This document shows positions 51,456 to 58,812 of a stretch of DNA of 64,000 bases, one piece after another; within the stretch, counting starts at the first letter, position 1; each line of letters begins with the position of its first letter. The notes under the pieces are model-generated. The model saw only the letters and a program-made list of their open reading frames with translations, made no database searches and had not been told where the DNA came from. Origin of the DNA: Tautonia plasticadhaerens. GTDB taxonomy: Bacteria > Planctomycetota > Planctomycetia > Isosphaerales > Isosphaeraceae. Where the stretch lies: the NCBI RefSeq assembly GCF_007752535.1, contig NZ_CP036426.1, forward strand, positions 2,728,001 through 2,792,000, in the 5' to 3' direction. The position numbers and the translations under genes were made by a program.

Positions 51456-54400
51456 ATGACCGACGAGTCGGGGCCCGACCGGCCCGGACGCCGACCTCCG
51501 TTGCCGGACCTCTCGCACCGGTCCGCGGTGATCGTGGCGACGCTCGGCGTGCTGGTTTACTCCGCGGCGGTGCTCTGGGTCGTGGCGACCTCCGGGGACG
51601 TCGGCATCCGATGCGTCTTCGGCACGGCGCAGAAGGAACAGATCGGGCAGGAGGAGTATGACTGGTACGACGCCGAGCGGGGGCCGGGGGCCCACCTGGC
51701 CCCCGGCATCGGCGACCAGTTGACCCGGATCGCCTCGGCCGACGGCTCCTGGAGCTTCGACATCGAGCAGGGGGACTACACGGCCGTCATCCGGGCCCAG
51801 CGTCGGATCGGGGAGTCGGCCCGGGGCCGGGAGGTCCGGGTCGACTGGATCCCGGCCGGGGGGCCGATCGATGGGGAGCCGGTCCGGGCCGTCGCCAAGG
51901 TGCGGTCCCGGCCGATCGCCACCTACGTCTGGTCGTTCGTCTGGCTGGCGCTGGAGCTGGTGCTCTTCGGTATCGGGGGGATCGTCTCGTGGCGGAGGCC
52001 CAACGACCGGGCGGCCCGGGTCTTCTTCTGGCTCTGCGTGGTGACCGTCGGCGCCTACATGGGCGGCTACCACTGGTCGGAGATCGTCATCAACCGCCCG
52101 CTCATCTTCGGCTTCGTGCCGATGGCGATGGCGGTGCCGATCGTCAGCCTGCACTTCTACCTCGTCTTCCCCCGCCCCAGCCCGCTGATGCTGCTGCACC
52201 GCCGTCGGGTGCTGGCCTGGCTCTACGGCGTGCCGGTCGCCTGCGTGGCGATACTCTGGGCGGCGATGGTCTGGCTCTCGTTCTCGGGGGAGGCCGGCGG
52301 CGTCTCCGGCCCCCCGGGCGCGGCGGTGGTGGGCCGTCGGCTGATGGCGCAGGGGATCATCAAGTGGGTGGCCCTGGGCTACGTCGCCTACTCGGTGGCG
52401 ATCTTCGCCCTCTGCATCGCCTGCCTGATCTACAGCGACCGCCGGGCCCGCAACCGGGCCGAGCGCAACCAGGTGCGCTGGATCCTGCTGGCCTCGCTCG
52501 TCTCGACCGTCCTGATCGGCTACCTGATGCTGATGACCTGGGAGGACACCGCCGTCCTCGGGCTCGACAGCGCCGCCTGGCCCATGTACGTCGTGAGCCT
52601 GCTCTATACGTCCGCCTACGCGGTGAGCATCACCCGGTATAAGCTGATGCAGGCGGAGGAGATCTTCCACCGGAGCGTCCGCTACCTGCTGGTCAGCCTC
52701 GGCCTGAGCCTGCTCTACTCGCTCGTCCTGGTGGTGGGGGCCGTGGCGGTGGGGTACTCGCTGCAGGACGACCAGACCAGCCGGGAGGCGACGGTGGTGA
52801 TGATCACCGCCCTGGTGATCCTCGTCCTCTCGGGGGCCGTCCGGCGGCGGTTCGAGCAGGCGATCGACCGCCGCTTCTTCCGCGAGAAGTCCAAGTTCGA
52901 CCAGGCGATGCGGAAGATGAGCCAGGCGGTCGACCGCCTGGTCGACCGCCGGACCCTGGGCCGCCGGCTGCTGGAGGCGGCCGCCGAGGTCCTCGGCCTG
53001 GACTGGGGGGCGATCTACCTCCGCGAGGCCCCCGGCCGGCCGCTGACGGCCGTCGCCAGCCTCGGGCCCGAGCCGGAGCAGGCGACCCTGCCCGACGACG
53101 GCCCGATCGTCCGTCGCCTGCGGTCCCGGCCCACCCTCCGGCTGCCCGGCACGATGGGCCGGGCCCCCGTCGACCCGATCGCCGACGCCCTGATCGCCCT
53201 CGGCGGCGAGGTCGCCGCGGCCCTCTCCTCCGACGGCGAGCTGGCCGGCGTCCTCATCCTCGGGCCGAAGCGCAACGGCATGCCCTACGACGACGAGGAG
53301 CTGGTCTTCCTCGCCGCCCTGGCCTCGGTCGCCGTGCTGGCCCTGCACTCGGCCTCGATCCACCGGACACTGGAGGAGCTGAACCGGGAGCTGCGCGACA
53401 AGGTCGAGAAGATCGCCGAGCAGCAGCGGCGGATCCTCATCCTCCAGGACCAGCTCATGGGGGGTCACGGCGCCGCCTCCGGTGTCGACCGCCCGCCCGC
53501 CCCGGTCGGCCCACCGGCCCCGGAGCCGGACCCCGAGGCCCTGGAGCGGATCCGGGGGACGAGCCCCGCCATCCGTCGCGTCCTGGAGACCGTCCGCAAG
53601 GCCGCCGCCAGCCCGTCGGCCGTGCTGATCCTGGGGGAGAGCGGCACGGGCAAGGAGCTGATCGCCGAGGCGATCCACGCCGCCAGCCCCCGGTCCGGCG
53701 GGCCCTTCATCAAGGTCCACTGCGCCTCACTGGCCCCGGGGCTGCTCGAATCCGAGCTGTTCGGGCACGTCAAGGGGGCCTTCACCGGCGCCGACCGCGA
53801 CCGGGTCGGCCGCTTCCAGCAGGCCCACGGCGGCACCCTCCTGCTCGACGAGATCGGCGACGTGGGCCTCGACGTGCAGACCAAGCTGCTCCGCGTCCTG
53901 CAGACCAAGACCTTCGAGCGCGTGGGCAGCTCGCAGCCGATCACCGTCGACGTCCGGATCGTCGCCGCCACCCACCGGGACCTGCCGGCGATGATCCGAT
54001 CCGGCCGGTTCCGGGAGGACCTCTACTACCGCCTCAACGTCATCAGCATCGTCTCCCCCCCGCTCCGGGTCCGCCGCGACGACGTCTTCGAGCTGGCCGT
54101 CACCTTCCTCCGGCGCTTCGCCGAGCGCTCCGGCAAGCCGATCACCCTGCTCGAGGACGACGCCATCGAGGCCCTGACCGCCTACGACTGGCCCGGCAAC
54201 GTCCGCGAACTGGAGAACGTGATCGAGCGTGCCGTCGTCCTGGCCGAGGGCCCGTCGATCACCCGGGACGACCTGCCCCCCGACCTGTTCGGCCCCTCCT
54301 CGGCCTACCGGCTCCGGCGTCGGGCGGCCGCCGCCGCCCCCGGGGGCCGCCGGGGGCGTCCCCGGCGCCTCGCCTCCCCCGCCGGCTGGGACGCCCCGGG

Positions 54401-54572
54401 CCCCGACCCGGCCGACCCCGAGCTCGACGCCTTCGAACGCCACCAGCTCCGGGACGCCCTCGCCGAGGCCCGGGGCAACAAGAGCGAGGCCGCCCGCCTG
54501 CTCGGCCTGCCCCGCAGCACCCTCGTCAGCAAGCTCAAGAAGCACGACCTGATGGACCCCGACGGCGGATGA
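51456..54572 (+). CDS. Membrane-integrated sigma-54 transcription activator (TM sensor, GAF, AAA+, Fis HTH)
   Basis: This 1038-residue protein couples an N-terminal membrane module to a bacterial enhancer-binding protein. Roughly ten hydrophobic segments lie in residues 25-470, with an extracytoplasmic domain at about 48-150. A GAF-like region covers about 500-640, then a coiled-coil linker (RELRDKVEKIAEQQRRIL). The AAA+ domain has Walker A GESGTGKE near 726, the sigma-54-contacting GAFTGA near 774 and Walker B-like LLLDEIGD. A Fis-type HTH (NKSEAARLLGLPRSTLVSKLKK) closes the chain. The all-in-one architecture without a separate kinase is unusual. Confidence 0.92.
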   Translation: MTDESGPDRPGRRPPLPDLSHRSAVIVATLGVLVYSAAVLWVVATSGDVGIRCVFGTAQKEQIGQEEYDWYDAERGPGAHLAPGIGDQLTRIASADGSWSFDIEQGDYTAVIRAQRRIGESARGREVRVDWIPAGGPIDGEPVRAVAKVRSRPIATYVWSFVWLALELVLFGIGGIVSWRRPNDRAARVFFWLCVVTVGAYMGGYHWSEIVINRPLIFGFVPMAMAVPIVSLHFYLVFPRPSPLMLLHRRRVLAWLYGVPVACVAILWAAMVWLSFSGEAGGVSGPPGAAVVGRRLMAQGIIKWVALGYVAYSVAIFALCIACLIYSDRRARNRAERNQVRWILLASLVSTVLIGYLMLMTWEDTAVLGLDSAAWPMYVVSLLYTSAYAVSITRYKLMQAEEIFHRSVRYLLVSLGLSLLYSLVLVVGAVAVGYSLQDDQTSREATVVMITALVILVLSGAVRRRFEQAIDRRFFREKSKFDQAMRKMSQAVDRLVDRRTLGRRLLEAAAEVLGLDWGAIYLREAPGRPLTAVASLGPEPEQATLPDDGPIVRRLRSRPTLRLPGTMGRAPVDPIADALIALGGEVAAALSSDGELAGVLILGPKRNGMPYDDEELVFLAALASVAVLALHSASIHRTLEELNRELRDKVEKIAEQQRRILILQDQLMGGHGAASGVDRPPAPVGPPAPEPDPEALERIRGTSPAIRRVLETVRKAAASPSAVLILGESGTGKELIAEAIHAASPRSGGPFIKVHCASLAPGLLESELFGHVKGAFTGADRDRVGRFQQAHGGTLLLDEIGDVGLDVQTKLLRVLQTKTFERVGSSQPITVDVRIVAATHRDLPAMIRSGRFREDLYYRLNVISIVSPPLRVRRDDVFELAVTFLRRFAERSGKPITLLEDDAIEALTAYDWPGNVRELENVIERAVVLAEGPSITRDDLPPDLFGPSSAYRLRRRAAAAAPGGRRGRPRRLASPAGWDAPGPDPADPELDAFERHQLRDALAEARGNKSEAARLLGLPRSTLVSKLKKHDLMDPDGG

Positions 54573-54589
54573 TCCCCGCCCCCGTCCCT

Positions 54590-54645
54590 GCATCGGCCTC
54601 CCCGATGACTCGACGGACGGGGCGACTCGGTCCCGAGGCCGATGC
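54590..54645. terminator. Possible bidirectional terminator between convergent genes
   Basis: GCATCGGCCTC (54590-54600) and GAGGCCGATGC (54635-54645) are perfect 11-base complements 34 bases apart, between the activator stop and the convergent deacetylase stop. No T-tract follows on either side. Confidence 0.4.
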
Positions 54646-54661
54646 CTCGGCGGATCGGGCC

Positions 54662-55594
54662 TCAGTTCGAGGGGGAGGATGGCGCCAGGGCCGGGCAGGC
54701 CCGGCTCGTCAGCCCACCCTTGGAGTAGGTCTTGCCGACCCCGGCCAACTGGGAGACGGTGACGAGCTCGTAGACGGTGCAGAGGACCCTGAGGGCCCCG
54801 ACCGACGCCACGCCGGGCAGGCTCGCCCCGCCGAAGTTCCCGAGCATGGCGACCATGGTATTCTTCTGGATGTCATGCAGCAGGATATTAACACCCGGCT
54901 TCGTGTTCAACAGGACGTAATCGTAGATCGCCTTCGCCGGGCTCTCCCAGTCCCTCGGGTCGACGTCCCAGCCGACGACGGCGTAGTCCAGTCCCGCGAT
55001 GTGCTGGATCCGATCCTCCCGGAAGGTGTCGACCCACCCGTAGGGCGGCCGCATCACCCGGGGCGCCTTGGCCTGGCCCACCACCGCGACGATCGCCTCG
55101 TGGGCCCGCCTGACGTCCTCGATCACCGCGTCGATGTCCGCGAAGGACGGCCTGCAGTAGCCCGTGTGGTCCCAGGAATGGTTGCCGACCTCGTGGCCCG
55201 AGTCGGCGACCCGCTTGAGGATCTGGGGATGGCGCCCCGCCATCTCGCCGACGACGAAGAACGTGGCCTTGGCCCCCCACCAGTCCAGCCCGTCGAGCAG
55301 GGGCGCCGTCAGGCTCGCGTGGGGGCCGTCGTCGAAGGTGAGGGCGATCCTCGGGCTGCCGACCTTCGCCTGCAATTCCCGCCACGTCCGCTCGTCCACG
55401 ATGCCGAGGGTCTCTAGGGGCACCGGCGGGCTGAGGGCCTTCTGGAACTTGATGACGGCCTCGAGGGTCCCGTCCCCGAAATGCCCGTCAGGTTTCAGCC
55501 TCCGGGCCGGACTCCCCTCGATGTTCAACAACATCTGGAGGATGATCACATCGAAATCCTGCTGGAACTCCCCCTTCCTCAGCGGCAGCGGCAT
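54662..55594 (-). CDS. Polysaccharide deacetylase with N-terminal peptidoglycan-binding-like domain
   Basis: An ATG at 55594 (after GGGGGA) gives 310 residues; an ATG at 55654 is a longer option. Residues 15-75 resemble a peptidoglycan-binding domain (LQMLLNIEGSPARRLKPDGHFGDGTLEAVIKFQKA). The NodB homology domain follows with ALTFDDGPH (metal-binding Asp), VGNHSWDHTGY (His pair), RPPYGW, and LLHDIQKN. These enzymes remove acetyl groups from peptidoglycan, chitin or exopolysaccharide. There is no obvious signal peptide with either start, odd for a wall-active enzyme. Confidence 0.9.
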   Translation of the reverse strand: MPLPLRKGEFQQDFDVIILQMLLNIEGSPARRLKPDGHFGDGTLEAVIKFQKALSPPVPLETLGIVDERTWRELQAKVGSPRIALTFDDGPHASLTAPLLDGLDWWGAKATFFVVGEMAGRHPQILKRVADSGHEVGNHSWDHTGYCRPSFADIDAVIEDVRRAHEAIVAVVGQAKAPRVMRPPYGWVDTFREDRIQHIAGLDYAVVGWDVDPRDWESPAKAIYDYVLLNTKPGVNILLHDIQKNTMVAMLGNFGGASLPGVASVGALRVLCTVYELVTVSQLAGVGKTYSKGGLTSRACPALAPSSPSN

Positions 55595-56142
55595 GGGCGG
55601 ATCCCCCTGATTGAGGCGACCGGCCGGCGGCCCCGGGCCCCGGCACCCAATCAAACATCGTCAAATCCTCGCTCGTCGCGACACGCGATCGGCCGGATGA
55701 CCCCGGGCCCGGCCCGACCCCGACGACGCCCCGATTCCGGGGCCGATCCCACGTGGATCGGGCCGCACGACTCCGATCAAAATCGATCGATCATTCCATC
55801 GTCGACGAGGGCGAGGAGGCCCGCCTTCCCCTCGGCCCCGACCGGGAATCCGGCATCAACCCCGGCGGCCCCGTGCCCCGGCAGGCGAGAACACCGGCCC
55901 GTCGCGAAGCGGGGGATCGGGGCCGAGGGGACGCCGCCGCCGGGTCGAGATCGCCGGTCGGGCGGGGCCTCGAACCCACCCGGGCCGACCAGCGATCGAC
56001 CTCGGCTCCCGGCGCGACCCCCGCATCCCCGGCCCCGGGGACGGACCCGAGCGGCGCGCCCCTCCCGAGAGCCCCCCCAATGAGCCGAGCCACGCCGGCC
56101 GCCCTTCAAGGACGTACGGGAGCCGCACGAGCCTCGGGAATC
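55595..56142. other. Gene-free stretch
   Basis: This 548-base region lies upstream of the deacetylase and downstream of the GNAT gene (both minus). I see no gene or RNA. A small AT-rich patch at 55781-55800 contains ATCGATCGAT. No strong promoter was found. Confidence 0.5.
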
Positions 56143-56613
56143 TCACCCCTCCGGCCGCTTCGACATCCGGAAGTTCCGGAACGAGACGCCCCGGAGGACC
56201 ACCTCCTGGGGCGACCGCACCTCGAAGCCTCTCCGCTCGAAGAAGGGCCGGGCCGTGAGGCTCGCCTCGGCGGACAACTCGGCGATCCCGAGGCGGCGGG
56301 CCTCCTCCTCGACCACCTCCATCAGCCCGGAGCCGACCCCCATCCCCTGGTGATCCGCCGAGACGTAGAACCGGTCGATGTGGCCGTCGGGCTCCAGCTC
56401 GGCGAAGCCGGCGAGCCTCCCCTCGACCTCGGCGACCGCCACGAACCGGCCCGAGAACCGGGAGGCCCAGGCCCCCGGGTCGATCTCGTCCGAGGCCCAG
56501 GCCCGGATCTGTTCGGGGCCGTAATCCCTGGCGTTGACCCGACGGATCGTGTCTCGGAACAGGTCCAGCAACGCCGGGGCGTCTTCCGGGCGGTACGGTC
56601 GGATCCGGACCAT
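56143..56613 (-). CDS. GNAT-family N-acetyltransferase
   Basis: The 156-residue protein has the GNAT fold pattern: IRPYRPEDAPALLDLFRDTIR at the start, strand FVAVAEVEGRLAGFAEL, IDRFYVSADHQGMGVGSGLMEVVEEEARRLG with the acetyl-CoA P-loop Q-G-M-G-V-G-S-G, and AEASLTARPFFERRGFE. It resembles the YafP-type acetyltransferases. The substrate cannot be deduced. It is a single gene between the deacetylase and the DUF1501 gene, all on the minus strand. Confidence 0.92.
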   Translation of the reverse strand: MVRIRPYRPEDAPALLDLFRDTIRRVNARDYGPEQIRAWASDEIDPGAWASRFSGRFVAVAEVEGRLAGFAELEPDGHIDRFYVSADHQGMGVGSGLMEVVEEEARRLGIAELSAEASLTARPFFERRGFEVRSPQEVVLRGVSFRNFRMSKRPEG

Positions 56614-56754
56614 CGCAGCTCCTCCGAGGGGCCCCGGGCCTGCCCCATCGACGGGGCCTCCTGCCGGGGAACACGGCCTGAGCCCACCTCACCCGGCCTC
56701 CGGCCGCCCGCTCCCCCGCAGACGGGGGCGAGGGTCGGGGATCCGGTCGTCCGG

Positions 56755-58155
56755 TCAGACTGCCTCCCCGGTGTACAGCTCCTCGATCGGCGAGCCGGTC
56801 ACCAGCCGGATCGGCCGGCCGAGCATGTCGACGACCTCGGCCTGGCCGTCGATGCCGAGCGCCCGGTAGATCGTCGCCGCCAGATCCGCCGGGGAGAACG
56901 CCCGGGTGGCCGGGTAGGCGCCCGATTTGTCCGACCGGCCGATGACCTGGCCTCCCCGGACCCCCGCGCCGGCGAAGGCGGCCGAGAAGACCTGGGGCCA
57001 GTGGTCGCGCCCCACGATCGTCTGCCCGGGCAGGGTCGACAGCTTCGGCGTCCGGCCGAACTCCCCGGCCAGGACCACGAGCGTCTCGTCGAGCAGGCCC
57101 CGGGCCTCCAGGTCGTCGATCAGGGCCGAGACGCCCCGGTCGGTCGGCGGCAGCAGGTCCTCCCGCAGGCGTCGGAAGATGTCGGCGTGCGAGTCCCAGG
57201 TCTGCACGCGCCCCAGGTTCACCTGGACGATCGGGATCCCCGCCTCGATCAGCCGCCGGGAGAGCAGCAGCGACTGGCCGAACATGTGGCGGCCGTAGCG
57301 GTCCCGGAGGTGCTCCGGCTCCTCGTCCAGGTCGAAGGCCCGGCCGACCTCGCCGCTGGAGAGCATCGAGTACGCCTGCTGCCGCTGCTTCGAGAACGAC
57401 TCCGACTGCGCCCTCGCCTGCCAGGCCTCCCCTTGCGAGGCGATCGCCTCGGCCAGGGCCCGGCGGCCCCCCAGCCGCTCGACGCTGAACCCCTCGGGCA
57501 GGGCCAGGTTCTCGACCTCGAAGTCCTCGCGGTTGGGATCCTGGGTGAGCTGCCAGGGGTCGAACTTCGGCCCGAGGAACCCGGCGTGCTGGCCCGGCCA
57601 GGTGAGCGGGCCTTCCATCAGGTAGGTCGGCAGCATCACGCCGCCCGGCAGGCCGTCCTCGCGGGGCCTCAGGTACGACATCGCCGAGGCGTAGCAGGGG
57701 TAATCGGTCCGGGAGGCGACCTTGTCGAAGAAGGCCCCCGGCTGCTCCTGCCCGGTCATCACCCAGTGCGTCGCGTTCAGGTGGTTGTTGTGCTTATGGG
57801 ACATCGTCCGGACGACGGCGAGCCGGTCCGCCCGCCCGGCGAGCATCGGGATGTGCTCGGCGAACCGGACCCCCGGCACGCTCGTCCCGATCGTCCCGTA
57901 CTCGCCCCGGATCTCCGCGGGCGCCTCGGGCTTGGGGTCGAACGTCTCGTGGTGGCTCGGCCCCCCGGTCTGGAAGACGAGGATCACCCCCTTCGCCCGC
58001 CTCGGGCCCGGGCCCCCGGCCCCCGGCCCCGCCTCGCCCGCCCTCGACCGCGCCGCCAGCAGGCCGGGCAACCCCAGGCCGACGAACCCCGAGAACCCGA
58101 CCTGGAGGAACTCCCGGCGGACGACCCCGAACGGGTGACGATGCCCGAATTGCAT
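56755..58155 (-). CDS. DUF1501 protein with twin-arginine leader
   Basis: The 466-residue protein has the start VVRREFLQVGFSGFVGLGLPGLLAARSRAG, a Tat-like leader. The body has the alkaline-phosphatase-superfamily pattern of DUF1501: VFQTGGPSHHETFDPKP, RTMSHKHNNHLNATHWVMTG, QTWDSHADIF, LLDETLVVLAGEFGRTP, and GRDHWPQVFSAAFAGAGVRGGQVIG. Such proteins are extremely common in Planctomycetes and are usually partnered with DUF1549/DUF1553 (PSD1/PSCyt) genes; no such partner is adjacent here. The reaction is unknown, possibly a sulfatase-like hydrolase. Confidence 0.94.
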   Translation of the reverse strand: MQFGHRHPFGVVRREFLQVGFSGFVGLGLPGLLAARSRAGEAGPGAGGPGPRRAKGVILVFQTGGPSHHETFDPKPEAPAEIRGEYGTIGTSVPGVRFAEHIPMLAGRADRLAVVRTMSHKHNNHLNATHWVMTGQEQPGAFFDKVASRTDYPCYASAMSYLRPREDGLPGGVMLPTYLMEGPLTWPGQHAGFLGPKFDPWQLTQDPNREDFEVENLALPEGFSVERLGGRRALAEAIASQGEAWQARAQSESFSKQRQQAYSMLSSGEVGRAFDLDEEPEHLRDRYGRHMFGQSLLLSRRLIEAGIPIVQVNLGRVQTWDSHADIFRRLREDLLPPTDRGVSALIDDLEARGLLDETLVVLAGEFGRTPKLSTLPGQTIVGRDHWPQVFSAAFAGAGVRGGQVIGRSDKSGAYPATRAFSPADLAATIYRALGIDGQAEVVDMLGRPIRLVTGSPIEELYTGEAV

Positions 58156-58812
58156 GGCGACCTCCCCCGGTCGACCCCCGGCCGCCCTCGGCGGCGGCCC
58201 GGGGGCCGATTGTTCAACTTCGGTTGAGCGTAGCCCGGTCGACCGGCCGGGGCAAGCGGAATCGACCTCCGGCGTCTCCCCCCGGCGAATCGCCGCCTCC
58301 CCTCCCGGAAAAAGTGACTGGAACCGCCCCGATCTTCGATATTATGGTCAATCCCGTCCCCTCGGGAGCTGCCCCCCTTGCGCCCCCGATTCGGGCCGGA
58401 CCCGGGGGCCTCCCCCGTGCGGTTCGAACCCCGAGCCGCCCCGGACGGTCCGGGAAGATGAGGACTCCGCCCCGCGAAACGAACCCAATCTCCTCGCGCG
58501 AAACGAACCCAATCTCGCCGAGGTCGCCGCGCGAAACGAACCCAGTCGCGCCAAGATCGCCGCGCGAAACGAACCCAATTCCCTGAGTCGACGGCCCGCG
58601 AAACGAACCCAATGCCGCGAGATGAGGTCCGGTGGCGGTTGACGGAGCGAACCCATTTCCGCCGGCGCACCGCACGACAACCCCAATTAAATTCAGGACT
58701 TGCGACCGACCCCCCGGACCACTCCCCGGCGCACCGACCGGCGCCGGGCCCCGGCCGACGCCCCCCGGGGCCTCCTCCTGAGCGAACCCAGCACGCGGAA
58801 GACCGCCCGCCC
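58156..58812. other. Divergent gene-free stretch with a short-repeat array
   Basis: Between DUF1501 (minus) and valS (plus) there is no convincing gene. The stretch holds array 2 of the short-repeat family and an AT-rich patch near 58310-58350 (TATTATGG) that could serve as a promoter region. Open frames through the array are created by the 33-base period and are unlikely to be translated. Confidence 0.6.
58474..58613 (-). repeat. Short tandem repeat array 2 (GCGAAACGAACCCAAT units)
   Basis: Five units of GCGAAACGAACCCAAT start at 58474, 58498, 58531, 58564 and 58598; the third reads CAGT at its end. A sixth degenerate copy is near 58645-58655. Spacing is 24, 33, 33 and 34 bases. The core is the reverse complement of the units in array 1 at 28738-29030, with C in place of G at one position. 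Intervening bases vary. Confidence 0.85.

Noticed and set aside
58660-58812. T-box or riboswitch before valS
   Set aside because: No conserved T-box bulge or terminator/antiterminator structure was seen, and T-boxes are mostly a Firmicutes feature.
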